Assembly (NCBI GenBank): GCA_029817715.1
Contig: JARUPY010000398.1
Location: forward strand, 2,852,001 to 2,916,000
Source: Melastoma dodecandrum
Taxonomy: Eukaryota > Streptophyta > Magnoliopsida > Myrtales > Melastomataceae
Reading direction: 5' to 3'
DNA length: 64,000 nt
Part shown: piece after piece, positions 9,967-18,554 of the stretch
Numbering within the stretch: the first letter of the stretch is position 1
Layout: every line of letters begins with the position of its first letter
Program-made: the position numbers and the translations under genes
Notes under the pieces: generated by a model
What the model saw: the letters and a program-made list of their open reading frames with translations, nothing else
The model's database searches: none
What the model was told of the DNA's origin: nothing

Positions 9967-10704
9967 ATGTCACGTCGGCATCTTCTACTGGTCGTCGGTC
10001 TGAGCCTCGCGGCGACGGACCCGACCCTGGCCCAGGACGACGATGCCACCTCCCTCGACGACATCCCTCATGTCACGATGGTGGGACATGCGCGCGCCTT
10101 GGTCGCGCCGAACCTTGCGACACTGACGCTCGGCGTCGATGTCGAACGGCCGAATGCCCGCGACGCGGAGGCGGAGGCGGCGCGAGTCGCGACCGCCCTG
10201 GTTGACGCCGCCAAGGCAGCGGGGATTGCGCGGGCGGACATCCGTACGCTGTCGATCACGCTGACCCAGACCTTCGACGAGGTGCACGATCCGCAGGGTC
10301 GCACGAGCGGCCGCAAGCCGCGCGGCTTCGAGGCCGGCGAGATGCTTGCCATCCAAGTGCGGGATCTGGCGAAGGTCGGCCCGTTGGCGCAGACGCTGAT
10401 CGAGACCGGCGCAAACCGCTTCGACGGCATCGCCTTTTCGGTCGGAAATCCGCAGCCCGTGATCGCGCGGCTGACGGCAGATGCGGTGCGCGACGCGCAC
10501 GACCAAGCCACGCAGGCGGCCGAAGCGGCCGGTGCGAGGCTCGGGCGCCTCCTGCAGATCGAGCCGCCGAACGAGATGAATACGCGCCCGTTGCCAGCAT
10601 TCCGCTTTGCAAGCGGAGCAGCAATCAACGCGGCGCCCGTCGAAGCCGGTCAAAGTACGGTCGAGGTCGCGACAGAAGTGACCTGGGCCCTCGACGCGCG
10701 GTGA
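9967..10704 (+). CDS. SIMPL domain (DUF541) periplasmic protein
   Basis: A 245-residue protein with a cleavable signal peptide (MSRRHLLLVVGLSLAATDPTLAQ) followed by a SIMPL/DUF541 domain. Recognisable features are the opening strand HVTMVGHARALVAPNLATLTLGV, the SITLTQTFDEVHD strand and the closing QSTVEVATEVTWAL strand. Family members are periplasmic or outer-membrane proteins, some oligomeric (BP26 type), with no assigned enzyme activity. It is transcribed away from the SGNH hydrolase. Confidence 0.87.
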   Translation: MSRRHLLLVVGLSLAATDPTLAQDDDATSLDDIPHVTMVGHARALVAPNLATLTLGVDVERPNARDAEAEAARVATALVDAAKAAGIARADIRTLSITLTQTFDEVHDPQGRTSGRKPRGFEAGEMLAIQVRDLAKVGPLAQTLIETGANRFDGIAFSVGNPQPVIARLTADAVRDAHDQATQAAEAAGARLGRLLQIEPPNEMNTRPLPAFRFASGAAINAAPVEAGQSTVEVATEVTWALDAR

Positions 10705-10708
10705 TCCC

Positions 10709-10906
10709 TCAGAGCGGGCGCCACTCGGCCGTCTTGTAGGCGAAGGTCGGCGGCAGGTCCGCCCGGCGGCGCAGGATCGTCTTGTTGTCGTGGAGGCGGC
10801 GGATCTGGATCAGATCGTCGAGCGGCGGTGCGTTGGTGGAGAAGCGCCGCCACGTCTCGGCGTCGCCGGCAACCTTCGTTTTCGAGGGACGAGAGTGTGC
10901 GATCAT
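10709..10906 (-). CDS. Small hypothetical protein (65 aa)
   Basis: Unrecognised basic protein of 65 residues. The main support is translational: ATG at 10906 is preceded by TGGAGGCCAGAG, an excellent ribosome-binding site at correct spacing. The C-terminal half (DDLIQIRRLHDNKTILRR...FAYKTAEWRPL) looks like ordered protein rather than a shadow frame. There is no signal peptide or membrane segment. It is convergent with the SIMPL gene and downstream of the methyltransferase gene. Confidence 0.6.
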   Translation of the reverse strand: MIAHSRPSKTKVAGDAETWRRFSTNAPPLDDLIQIRRLHDNKTILRRRADLPPTFAYKTAEWRPL

Positions 10907-10952
10907 CTCTGGCCTCCATATCGGCCGCGTCCGCCTGCCTCAAACCAAAGTC

Positions 10953-11837
10953 CTACGACTGCTCGAAGTTCCCGCTTTGATCGCGCAGAACTGCGGCCAA
11001 GCTCACTTTTCCCGAGCCGCGCTTGGCGGGCGGTTGCTGGCTCGCATGGGGCGCCCACCCCGACACCGCGAGAACCTCGAAGGTCGCGCGGATGCGCCCG
11101 TCAGGATCGCTGTGGCGCGCCGCATAGAATTCGGTCGCGCGCGCGAACATCGCGCGGCGAGCGGGACGCCGATCGCGCGCGGCGAGCGCGTTGGTCGCGC
11201 CCATCGCGCGCAGATCGGCCATCAGCGCGACGGCATCGTCGTAACGCACGACGAGCGTGTCGCTGTCGACGACGGGGAGCGCGAAGCCGGCGCGCTGCAG
11301 CAGGCCGCCGAGGTCGCGCACGTCCGCGAACGGCGCGACGCGCGGGCTCGCGCCGCCCGTCGTCTCCAATTCCGCGGCGGTGAGCACGTCGCGCAGCTCG
11401 TGCAGCGTGCGGCCCCCGAGCAGCACGCCGAGGAAAAGCCCATCGGGCACGAGCGCGCGGCGGATCTGGATCAGCGCGCCGGGCAAATCGTCGACATGCT
11501 GCAAGGCGAGCGCGGACACGACGAGGTCGAAGGGCGCCGGAGCCAGCGGCAGCGCCTCGAAGCCGCCGACGAGATCGTATGGGCGCGCCGCCGCGGCCGC
11601 CACCGGAGCGATCCGCGTGATGCGCAGGGACGGATCGTGCGCCCGCAGCGCCTGCGCGAGATGCGCGCCCGGCGTCAGCAGATCGACGGCATCGGCGAAG
11701 CGCCGCTGCACGACTGCGAGACGCTCGACCAGCTCCCGGCCCACATGCGCGAGCAGGAAATCGGCCGGCGCGCCGGCCGCCGCACGGAGCAGGCGGCGGC
11801 GGACGAGGGCGGCATCGAAAACGGCGGGCGGCGGCAT
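10953..11837 (-). CDS. SAM-dependent methyltransferase, BioC/NDUFAF5-like
   Basis: Class I methyltransferase-like protein of 294 residues. The Methyltransf_11-type core is seen in LPLAPAPFDLVVSALALQHVDDLPGALIQIRRAL followed by PDGLFLGVLLGG. The region where the glycine-rich SAM loop should sit (around DLLTPGAHLAQAL) is degenerate. Family members of this type include BioC and the NDUFAF5-like proteins acting on complex I assembly; NDUFAF5 hydroxylates rather than methylates. The exact reaction is therefore open. It is divergent from the comF remnant, as in many alphaproteobacteria. Confidence 0.78.
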   Translation of the reverse strand: MPPPAVFDAALVRRRLLRAAAGAPADFLLAHVGRELVERLAVVQRRFADAVDLLTPGAHLAQALRAHDPSLRITRIAPVAAAAARPYDLVGGFEALPLAPAPFDLVVSALALQHVDDLPGALIQIRRALVPDGLFLGVLLGGRTLHELRDVLTAAELETTGGASPRVAPFADVRDLGGLLQRAGFALPVVDSDTLVVRYDDAVALMADLRAMGATNALAARDRRPARRAMFARATEFYAARHSDPDGRIRATFEVLAVSGWAPHASQQPPAKRGSGKVSLAAVLRDQSGNFEQS

Positions 11838-11911
11838 GCCCCTATATAGACGCGCCGCGCGCGCGCGCCGTGAGGATTTCGCGTCGCCGATTGCCTCTCT
11901 AAGATCAGCGC

Positions 11912-12313
11912 ATGTTCGCAGAGGCCGCGCTCTCGGTCGTGCGGCGGGCCGGCCGGCTCGCGGCCGATCTCGCCTTCCCGCCCGTCTGCCTCGCCTGCCG
12001 CAAGGCGGTGGCGGACGACGGCGGCGTCTGCGCGGCGTGTTGGGGCGACATCCGCTTCATCGAGCGACCCTTCTGCGAACGGCTCGGTACGCCCTTCGGC
12101 GTCGAATTGGGCGCCGAAGGCCTCGTCTCGCCGGCCGCGATCGCGGACCCGCCCGCCTACGCACGCGCCCGCGCCGTGGTGCTCGTCGACGATGTCGCCA
12201 CGTCCGGGGCAACGCTGAACGCGGCGGCGCGGGCGCTGCTGCGCGGCGGCGCTCTGCGCGTCGATGTGCTCATTTTCGCGCGCGTCGTCGCGGACGGCGT
12301 GACGGCCGGATGA
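11912..12313 (+). pseudogene. comF: comF with large internal in-frame deletion
   Basis: ComF-family phosphoribosyltransferase reduced to 133 residues, against the usual 230-270. The N-terminus is normal: a zinc-ribbon-like CLACRKAV...CAACW pair, then RFIERPFCERLGTPFGVELG. It then jumps from AYARARAV straight into VLVDDVATSGAT, the PRPP-binding motif, and finishes with a normal C-terminus. About 110 residues of the central domain are missing, yet the frame is kept. It could still be translated but is unlikely to have normal ComF function. An assembly collapse is possible. A glutaredoxin gene follows. Confidence 0.75.
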
Positions 12314-12360
12314 CAAGCGGCACGCGCGTTGCCATATAGCCGGACGAGGAGAGACGGACG

Positions 12361-12633
12361 ATGAGCGCGCCCGAGGTCACGATCTACACGACGATGTTCT
12401 GCCCCTATTGCCAGGCGGCCAAGGCCTTGCTGACCGCCAAGGGCGTGCCCTTCGCCGAGATCAAGGTCGACGGCGACCGCGCCGGGCGCCAGGCGATGAG
12501 CACGCGGGCGGGCGGACGATCCTCTGTGCCACAGATCTTCGTTGGCGAGCGCCATATCGGCGGCTGCGACGACCTCCATGCCCTCGAGCGCGTCGGCGAA
12601 CTCGACGCGCTTCTCGGAGAGCGGGCCGGCTGA
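12361..12633 (+). CDS. grxC: Glutaredoxin 3
   Basis: Dithiol glutaredoxin of 90 residues, full length for GrxC. The active site CPYC is at residues 14-17 (TTMFCPYCQAAK). The cis-proline loop SSVPQIF and the GGCDDL glutathione-binding motif are present. It reduces protein disulfides and glutathione mixed disulfides in the cytoplasm. The ATG at 12361 follows GGAGAGACGG. It is 47 bases after the comF remnant and 5 bases before a DUF1178 gene, a grouping usual in Hyphomicrobiales. Confidence 0.95.
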   Translation: MSAPEVTIYTTMFCPYCQAAKALLTAKGVPFAEIKVDGDRAGRQAMSTRAGGRSSVPQIFVGERHIGGCDDLHALERVGELDALLGERAG

Positions 12634-12638
12634 AGCAC

Positions 12639-13097
12639 ATGATCCTCTACACGCTCGCCTGCGAGGCGGACCACCGGTTCGACTCGTGGTTTTCGGACAT
12701 GCAGGCCTTCGAGACTGTCTCGCGCGCCGGCGAACTCGCCTGCCCGACCTGCGGCTCCAGCCGCGTCGGCAAGGCCGTGATGGCGCCAGCCGTCCTCGGG
12801 GCGCGCAGGAGCGAGCCTTCCGATGCGCCTCCGACGGCCGAGGCGACGCAGGAGGTCGCGCTGCTCGACGCCAAGGGGCAGGAGCTGCGCGCCCTGATGC
12901 GCTCGTTCCACGCCAAGGTGATGGCCGAGACGCAGGATGTCGGGCGTCGCTTCCCGGAAGAGGCGCGCCGAATCCACGAGGGCGAGGAGCCCGATCGGCG
13001 CATCCGCGGCGAGGCCACGGCGGCGGAAGCGCGCGCTCTGATCGAGGACGGGATCCTCGTCATGCCGGTCCCGACCCTGCCGGACGACATGAATTAG
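12639..13097 (+). CDS. DUF1178 family protein
   Basis: A 152-residue DUF1178 protein. The start MILYTLACEADHRFDSWFSD fits the family (hydrophobic strand, then an acidic FxSWF motif). A CxxC pair (CPTCGSS, about residues 35-41) suggests a small zinc or redox knuckle. The C-terminal part (RRIHEGEEPDRRIRGEAT) is the most conserved stretch. Function is unknown. It begins 5 bases after grxC and is probably in the same transcript. Confidence 0.88.
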   Translation: MILYTLACEADHRFDSWFSDMQAFETVSRAGELACPTCGSSRVGKAVMAPAVLGARRSEPSDAPPTAEATQEVALLDAKGQELRALMRSFHAKVMAETQDVGRRFPEEARRIHEGEEPDRRIRGEATAAEARALIEDGILVMPVPTLPDDMN

Positions 13098-13129
13098 GAT
13101 GTTCCGCCGTTCGCCCCTGTGACGATTCC

Positions 13130-13159
13130 TTGACGACGATCGAAAACGCCGCACATAAA
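13130..13159 (+). promoter_or_regulatory. Possible sigma-70 type promoter
   Basis: TTGACG at 13130-13135 and CATAAA at 13154-13159 are separated by 18 bases, in the only gap between the DUF1178 gene and the following methyltransferase gene. The -35 box is good and the -10 box is weak. It would drive the phospholipid methyltransferase-like gene and pyrF. Confidence 0.3.
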
Positions 13160-13226
13160 CGCAGCACCAGTCCGACGACGCCGCGTCGCGACTTCCCTCC
13201 GCCGACGACGATGGCCAGGACGACCA

Positions 13227-13970
13227 TTGCCTAGACATTCCTTGCGTTCGCACGAGGCGACCCTTCCCCGCCCGCGCATCGAAGATCGGATCGCCGACGA
13301 GGCGCGCTTCATCTGGACCTGGCTCGACCGGCCGGCGCTGACGGGCGCCGTCTCGCCGTCGGGCCGATTCCTCGCGCGGATGATGGCCCGCGCCGTCGAT
13401 CCCGCCGGCACCGCGCCGATCGTCGAGCTGGGGCCCGGCACCGGCCCCATCACGCAGGCCCTTCTCGATCGCGGTGTCGACCCGACCCGCCTCGTCCTCG
13501 TCGAATACGACGCCTCGTTCTGCCGGCTGCTGCGAAAGCGCTTTCCGTTGGCCCAGGTCGTCCAAGGGGACGCCTATGCCCTTCGCGACACGCTCGCGAC
13601 GCGCCTCGCGGTCCCCGCGGCGGCGGTCGTCTCGAGCCTGCCGCTGCTCAACAGGCCCGATGCCGAGCGCACGGCGCTGCTCGAAGATGCCTTTTCCCTG
13701 ATGGGCCCGCAGGGCTCCTTCGTTCAGTTCACCTACGGCATGCTGTCGCCGGTGCCGCGCGCGGCCAGCGCCGGCTACGAGGCGGACGTCTCGCCCGCGA
13801 TCTGGTTCAACCTGCCGCCGGCTCGCGTCTGGGTCTACCGGCGCAAGGAGACCGAGGCCGCGCGAGACCTCGCGACCGCCGGGATCAGGGCGGCGACACC
13901 CTTCAAGCCGGCCAAGCTCGAGCCGGTCCGCCTCTTCCGCCGCCGCGAGAAACTGTCCGCCCGTGACTGA
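13227..13970 (+). CDS. pmtA: Phospholipid N-methyltransferase-like SAM enzyme (PmtA type)
   Basis: Class I methyltransferase of up to 247 residues. SAM motif I is [15 protein letters not shown]; an acidic residue ends the next strand ([10 protein letters not shown]); VVSSLPLLN is the motif IV region of PmtA-type enzymes; [13 protein letters not shown] is also typical. PmtA converts phosphatidylethanolamine to phosphatidylcholine. No ATG lies in the N-terminal part; TTG at 13227 is the furthest start and TTG at 13242 is an alternative. The stop overlaps the GTG of pyrF. The substrate is by family only. Confidence 0.75.
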   Translation: MPRHSLRSHEATLPRPRIEDRIADEARFIWTWLDRPALTGAVSPSGRFLARMMARAVDPAGTAPIVELGPGTGPITQALLDRGVDPTRLVLVEYDASFCRLLRKRFPLAQVVQGDAYALRDTLATRLAVPAAAVVSSLPLLNRPDAERTALLEDAFSLMGPQGSFVQFTYGMLSPVPRAASAGYEADVSPAIWFNLPPARVWVYRRKETEAARDLATAGIRAATPFKPAKLEPVRLFRRREKLSARD

Positions 13971-14667
13971 GGCCGCGGCCGCCCTGCGCGACCGCCTGAT
14001 CGTGGCGCTCGACGTTCCGAGCGTCGCCGAGGCACGCGCCCTCGTCGACGCGCTGGGCGACAGCGTCGCCTTCTACAAGATCGGGCTCGAACTCGCCTAC
14101 GGCGGCGGCCTCGACCTTGCGGCCGCCTTGGCCGACAGCGGCAAGAAGGTGTTCCTCGATCTCAAGCTGCACGACATCCCCGCGACCGTGGAACGCGCTG
14201 CCGCGCAGGTGGCCCGCCTCGGCGCGACCTTCCTGACGGTCCACGCCTTCCCGCAGACCATGGCCGCCGCCAAGGCCGGCGTCGGCGACAGCGGCACCGC
14301 GATCCTCGCGGTGACGGTGATGACGTCCTACGACGACGCGGATCTCGCCGCCGCCGGCTACGCCCTGGGTGTGCGGGACCTCGTGGCGCGCCGCGCCGAC
14401 CAGGCGATGGCCGCCGGTGTCGGCGGGCTGATCCTGTCCGCGGAAGAGGTCGCCGGCATGCGCCGTCGCGTCGGCCCCGCGCTCAAGCTCGTCACGCCGG
14501 GCATCCGCCCGGCCGGCGCGGCGACGGGCGACCAGAAGCGCGTGATGACGCCGGCGTCCGCGCTCGCGGCGGGCGCGGACCACCTCGTCGTCGGGCGCCC
14601 GATCACCCGCGCGGCCGATCCGCGCGCGGCAGCCGAGGCGATCCTCGTGGAGATGGCGAGGGGCTGA
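13963..14667 (+). CDS. pyrF: Orotidine 5'-phosphate decarboxylase
   Basis: Catalyses the last step of UMP synthesis. At 234 residues it has normal length for the bacterial PyrF family. The catalytic DxKxxD motif is [10 protein letters not shown] (D66, K68, D71), preceded by [10 protein letters not shown] and followed by TPGIRPAG and HLVVGRPIT at the phosphate-binding end. The GTG at 13963 overlaps the stop of the preceding gene, so the two are translationally coupled. Confidence 0.96.
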   Translation: MTEAAAALRDRLIVALDVPSVAEARALVDALGDSVAFYKIGLELAYGGGLDLAAALADSGKKVFLDLKLHDIPATVERAAAQVARLGATFLTVHAFPQTMAAAKAGVGDSGTAILAVTVMTSYDDADLAAAGYALGVRDLVARRADQAMAAGVGGLILSAEEVAGMRRRVGPALKLVTPGIRPAGAATGDQKRVMTPASALAAGADHLVVGRPITRAADPRAAAEAILVEMARG

Positions 14668-14672
14668 GCGGC

Positions 14673-15116
14673 TCAGCGCTTGCGGCGCCCTTTCGCCGGA
14701 GCGGCACCGCGCTGCGGATTCTGAACCGCCTTCCGAACCGCTGGCGCCGGAGTGCGCCGCGCGTGGTCCGGAGTCCGGCCGACGCTCGCCTTGCCGTGCG
14801 CCGCCCCGCTCGTCGCCTTCGCCTTGGCGGCAGGGTTCCGCGCGGCCGCCTTGGGCGCTACCGGCTTCGAGGCGGCCGGCCTGGATGCGGCGGACTTCGG
14901 CGCAGCGGCTTTAGCGGAGGGCGGGGCGGCCTTCGTCGTCGGCGCCGGCTTCGGCTTCACGTCGCTCGGCGAGGGTTGATCCATCGGCGGCATCGGCGGC
15001 GCGGGCGGATCCGGCTCGACGGCCGGCGCGGCCGGCGGAGCGGCTGCGGTCTGGGCCTGCAGCGGGAGCGCCGCGAAAAGCAGCGCGAGCGCGGGAAGAA
15101 GCGGAACCAGTCTCAT
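14673..15116 (-). CDS. Exported Ala/Pro/Lys-rich protein
   Basis: A 147-residue protein with a clear signal peptide (MRLVPLLPALALLFAALPLQAQ) and GGAG five bases before the ATG. The mature part is a low-complexity chain of Ala, Pro and Lys/Arg with repeated KAAAPK- and KPVAPK-like units and a basic tail (APAKGRRKR). It is expected to be extended and unstructured in the periplasm or envelope. No family is recognised. It is convergent with pyrF. Confidence 0.6.
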   Translation of the reverse strand: MRLVPLLPALALLFAALPLQAQTAAAPPAAPAVEPDPPAPPMPPMDQPSPSDVKPKPAPTTKAAPPSAKAAAPKSAASRPAASKPVAPKAAARNPAAKAKATSGAAHGKASVGRTPDHARRTPAPAVRKAVQNPQRGAAPAKGRRKR

Positions 15117-15206
15117 CGTGTCTCCACGCAGGCGCGATGATACGGCCTGCGTCGAGATGTAGCCGGCGTGCGCGGCGCGAAAAGGGCGGCTCGGTCGACC
15201 CCGCTC

Positions 15207-15237
15207 GAGAACGCCGTGAGGGCGTCACGGCGTTCTC
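15207..15237. repeat. Perfect 13-bp hairpin
   Basis: GAGAACGCCGTGA and its exact reverse complement flank the five-base loop GGGCG. It lies 30 bases past the stop of the VOC gene (minus strand) and before the start of the Ala/Pro-rich gene. A Rho-independent terminator is possible by position, but there is no T-run on the minus strand, so a dispersed palindrome is equally likely. Confidence 0.6.
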
Positions 15238-15267
15238 CGAAAAGGCGAACAGGGGTCGCGGCGCCCC

Positions 15268-15663
15268 TTATTCGGTGAAGGTGTACGAGCAGACCTTATT
15301 GCCGGCCGGATCCCGCAGATAGGCCGCATAGGCGCCCGGCAGATGGCCACGCGGACCCGGCGCGCCTTCATCGGACCCGCCGTTCGCGAGGCCGGCCTTG
15401 TGGAACGCATCCACCTCGGCCGTGGTCTTGGCCGCGAAGCCGACCGTCGCGCCGTTGCTCGACGCGGGCTGACCGTTGCCGGGCTTCGCGATGATGAAGG
15501 CCGGCTTGTCCTTGCCGTACAGGACCCACCCGTCGCCGAAGCGCCCGCGGTTCTTCACGCCGAGCGGTGCCAGGACCGCATCGTAGAATTTCGCAGACGT
15601 GGCGACATCCTTGGCGCCGAGAAACACGTGGGAGAACACACCGTCACCGGAAATCACAGCCAT
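15268..15663 (-). CDS. VOC (glyoxalase/bleomycin-resistance fold) protein
   Basis: Small vicinal-oxygen-chelate family protein, 131 residues. It has the usual opening FSHVFLGAKDVATSAKFYDAVLAPLG, a GYG-like middle strand (DGWVLYGKDKPAFIIAKP), the GATVGFAAKTTAEVDAFHKAGL segment and the closing PAGNKVCSYTF. The N-terminal His and terminal Glu sit where metal ligands usually lie. Such proteins range from glyoxalase to antibiotic-binding; substrate unknown. Confidence 0.85.
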   Translation of the reverse strand: MAVISGDGVFSHVFLGAKDVATSAKFYDAVLAPLGVKNRGRFGDGWVLYGKDKPAFIIAKPGNGQPASSNGATVGFAAKTTAEVDAFHKAGLANGGSDEGAPGPRGHLPGAYAAYLRDPAGNKVCSYTFTE

Positions 15664-15784
15664 TGCTTCACCATCCTATGATGTTCGTAACGCCAGCCCC
15701 GGAGAGGGGCATAACGTTATATCGTAGCGTTTCAATGATGTCGGCGGCCGTGTCAACCGCGATCCTGCGCGCCGCCGCGGCGTC

Positions 15785-17086
15785 TCAGGCGAGGCCGGCC
15801 GCCGCGAGGCGCGCCGGAGCGGGTCCGCCGGTCGCCCAGTCGATGAGTTCCACCGTGTGGACCACCGGAACGTCGATCCCGCTGCCGATCTGCACGATGC
15901 AGCCGATGTTGCCGGCCGCCACCACGTCGGGCCGCGTCGAGGCGATGTTGGCGACCTTGCGCTGCTTGAGCTGGTTCGCGATCTCGGGCTGAAGGAGATT
16001 GTAGGTGCCGGCCGAGCCGCAGCAAATGTGCCCTTCGGGCACGCCGACGACCTCGTAGCCGGCCGCGGCCAGCAGCGTCTGCGGTGTCTGCGTCACCTTT
16101 TGCCCATGCTGGAGCGAACATGCCGAATGATAGGCGACGCGCAGCTTTGCCGACTCGCGCGCCGGGCGGATGTCGAGCTCGGCCATCAGCTCGGACACGT
16201 CCCGCGTCATCGCCGACACCGCGGCGGCATCGGCCGCCAACGCCGGATCGTCCTTCAGCATGAAGCCGTAGTCCTTCACGGTCGTGCCGCAGCCGGACGT
16301 GTTGATGACGATGTGATCGAGCCCGCGCGCTCGCTTCTCGCCCATGAATGCGCGGACATTGGCGGCGACCATCGCATGCGCCGCATGCTCCTGGCCCCTG
16401 TGATGCTGCAAGGCGCCGCAGCAGCCGACGCCCTCGACGACCACGACCTCGACGCCATGCCGCGTCAGCACGCGGATCGTCGCCTCGTTGATCGCCGGGT
16501 CGAGCACCGTCTGCGCGCAGCCTGTCAGCAGCGCGACGCGCTTCGTGCGGGCGCCCTGCGCCGGGTGCACCGCGGGCCGCGCGCTCGTGCCGGCCGGTGG
16601 CAGGCTCGCGGGCGCCATCGCGAACATCGCGGCGAAGCGCTTGGGGAGCAGGCCGGCGAACGGCTTGGCGAGCCGCGCGGCCTGCAGCGCGAGCCGGAAG
16701 CGCGCCGGATAGGGCAGCACGAGCCCGAGCACGGTGCGCGTGAGACGGTCCATGAACGGGCGCCGATAGGTCTTCTGGATGTGTGCGCGCGCGTGGTCGA
16801 CGAGATGCATGTAGTTGACGCCCGACGGGCACGTCGTCATGCAGGCGAGACAGGACAGGCAGCGGTCGACGTGCCGCACCGTCTCGGCATCCGCCGGCCG
16901 GTCGTTCTCCAGCATGTCCTTGATGAGGTAGATGCGCCCGCGCGGCGAATCGTTTTCCTCGCCGAGCAGCAGGAAGGTCGGGCAGGTGGCGGTGCAAAAG
17001 CCGCAATGCACGCATTTGCGGATGACCTTCTCGCTCGCGGCGAAGTCCGGCCGTTCGAGAAGCGCGGGCGCGAAATCCGTTTGCAT
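15785..17086 (-). CDS. glcF: Glycolate oxidase iron-sulfur subunit GlcF
   Basis: Iron-sulfur subunit (433 residues) of membrane-associated glycolate oxidase, which turns glycolate into glyoxylate. Two 4Fe-4S motifs are present near the N-terminus: CVHCGFCTATCP (about 26-37) and CLSCLACMTTCP (about 73-84). Two CCG domains follow (GCCGALQHH and ICCGSAGTYN, with SGCGTT and HSACSL between). It lies 43 bases downstream of glcE and is probably in one transcript. No glcD gene is visible on either side. Confidence 0.93.
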   Translation of the reverse strand: MQTDFAPALLERPDFAASEKVIRKCVHCGFCTATCPTFLLLGEENDSPRGRIYLIKDMLENDRPADAETVRHVDRCLSCLACMTTCPSGVNYMHLVDHARAHIQKTYRRPFMDRLTRTVLGLVLPYPARFRLALQAARLAKPFAGLLPKRFAAMFAMAPASLPPAGTSARPAVHPAQGARTKRVALLTGCAQTVLDPAINEATIRVLTRHGVEVVVVEGVGCCGALQHHRGQEHAAHAMVAANVRAFMGEKRARGLDHIVINTSGCGTTVKDYGFMLKDDPALAADAAAVSAMTRDVSELMAELDIRPARESAKLRVAYHSACSLQHGQKVTQTPQTLLAAAGYEVVGVPEGHICCGSAGTYNLLQPEIANQLKQRKVANIASTRPDVVAAGNIGCIVQIGSGIDVPVVHTVELIDWATGGPAPARLAAAGLA

Positions 17087-17129
17087 TCCAAGCTCCGGCG
17101 GACGCAGCCGTCCGCATTCTCGTTCGCGT

Positions 17130-18320
17130 TCAGAGGCCGAGCCGGCCGCGGTTCAGGATGTCGTAAGGGTCGAAGGCGGCCTTGACGCGGCGGTTCAACG
17201 CCGCGAGCGCCTGAGGCATCGGCTGGAACACCGGCACCTTCGCGCGCACCGCGTCCGAGCCGCGCATCAGCGTCGCGTGGCCGCCAAAGGGACGCAGCGC
17301 CGTCCGCACGGCCTCGGCCTGCGGATCCTCGCCCTCGTAGGCGAGCCAGACGAGGCCGCCCGCCCAATCATAGACCCAGCGCGCCGGCGCGGCACCGGCC
17401 GCGACGAGCGCCGCGACGACGGCGCCGCCCATGTTGGGCGCCGTCGAGATCTTCCACACCGGCCCGTCGACCGCCGCCACAGGCTCGGCGTCGCGGACCG
17501 CGGCCCAGAAGCGCCGCGATGCCGGCGCCCCGAGATCGTCGACCCGCCCGCGCGGGCCGAAATGCGCGACGAGATCCTCGAAGCGCTTGTCGACCGAGAC
17601 CGCCGGCCCCTCGAGCCGCAGCGCCGCGACGCAACCGGGTGCAAGATCGAGCCAGGCGCCGTCCGGCAGACAGGCGAAGCTCGACATCTCGTAGGAGAGG
17701 CCCGACGCCTCGCGCAGCGCGGCCAGAGCGGCGGCCTCGTCGAGCCCGTAGAGAAGGAAGGTGCGCTCGGTCTCCGCACGCGGCAGCACCTTCAGCGTCA
17801 CCTCCGTCATGATGGCGAGCGTGCCATGCGAGCCGGCGATGAGCTTCGAGAGATCGTAGCCGGTGACGTTCTTCATCACCTGGCCGCCGGACTTGAAGAT
17901 CTCGCCGCGACCCGACACCGCGCGGAAGCCGAGCAGATGGTCTCGCGCCGCGCCGGCCTTGATTCGCCGCGGGCCACCGGCGTTGACCGCGATCGTGCCG
18001 CCGACCGTCCCCGTGGCATTGCCCCGCCACAGGGCCGTCGGGTTCATCGGCTCGAAGGCGAGCTCCTGGTTGTGCTCGTGGAGCAGCGCGTCGATCTCGG
18101 CCATCGACGTACCGGGCTTGGCCTGCAGCACCAGCTCGGCCGGCTCGTAGAGCGTGACGCCCGTCAGCGCGCCGATGTCGATGCGCAGGCTCGCCTCCAC
18201 GGGGCGGCCGAGCCCGCGCTTCGCGCCCTGGCCGACGATCTCCAGCGGCTCGCGGCGCGCCAGCGCCGCCTCGACGGCCGCCAGCACCTCCTCTTCGTTC
18301 GCAGGCCGGATGATGTCCAT
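17130..18320 (-). CDS. glcE: Glycolate oxidase FAD-binding subunit GlcE
   Basis: FAD-binding subunit of 396 residues in the PCMH/FAD_binding_4 superfamily. It starts MDIIRPANEEEVLAAVEAAL. FAD-binding signatures are GQGAKRGLGRP, the PGTSMAEIDALLHEHNQELAFEP region and GNATGTVGGTIAVN. It is shorter than GlcD, as expected of GlcE, and sits directly upstream of glcF. The usual partner GlcD must be encoded elsewhere, or a GlcE-like protein serves alone. Confidence 0.92.
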   Translation of the reverse strand: MDIIRPANEEEVLAAVEAALARREPLEIVGQGAKRGLGRPVEASLRIDIGALTGVTLYEPAELVLQAKPGTSMAEIDALLHEHNQELAFEPMNPTALWRGNATGTVGGTIAVNAGGPRRIKAGAARDHLLGFRAVSGRGEIFKSGGQVMKNVTGYDLSKLIAGSHGTLAIMTEVTLKVLPRAETERTFLLYGLDEAAALAALREASGLSYEMSSFACLPDGAWLDLAPGCVAALRLEGPAVSVDKRFEDLVAHFGPRGRVDDLGAPASRRFWAAVRDAEPVAAVDGPVWKISTAPNMGGAVVAALVAAGAAPARWVYDWAGGLVWLAYEGEDPQAEAVRTALRPFGGHATLMRGSDAVRAKVPVFQPMPQALAALNRRVKAAFDPYDILNRGRLGL

Positions 18321-18477
18321 GCGCTGTCAAATCGCGCGCGTCCGGAAAATGCAACTCGACCGACGGGCGGGGCTGGTCGAGCGAGGACGTGCTTGCGCGC
18401 GCGGCGCCGAGCCGCTAAGGAAACCGCCTTCGCGGGCAGCTCCCGCGACGATCCGCGGGCCCCGTCCCGCGCGGCAC

Positions 18478-18554
18478 GCGCCCGTAGCTCAGCTGGATAG
18501 AGCACCAGACTACGAATCTGGGGGTCAGGAGTTCGAATCTCTTCGGGCGCGCCA
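18478..18554 (+). tRNA. tRNA-Arg (anticodon ACG)
   Basis: Full cloverleaf with encoded CCA. The acceptor stem is GCGCCCG/CGGGCGC with discriminator G, the D-loop is AGCTCAGCTGGATAGAGC, the anticodon arm is CCAGA-CTACGAA-TCTGG with anticodon ACG, and the T-arm carries GTTCGAATC. ACG is read as ICG after deamination. It is followed by the pilus-like gene cluster. Confidence 0.97.
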
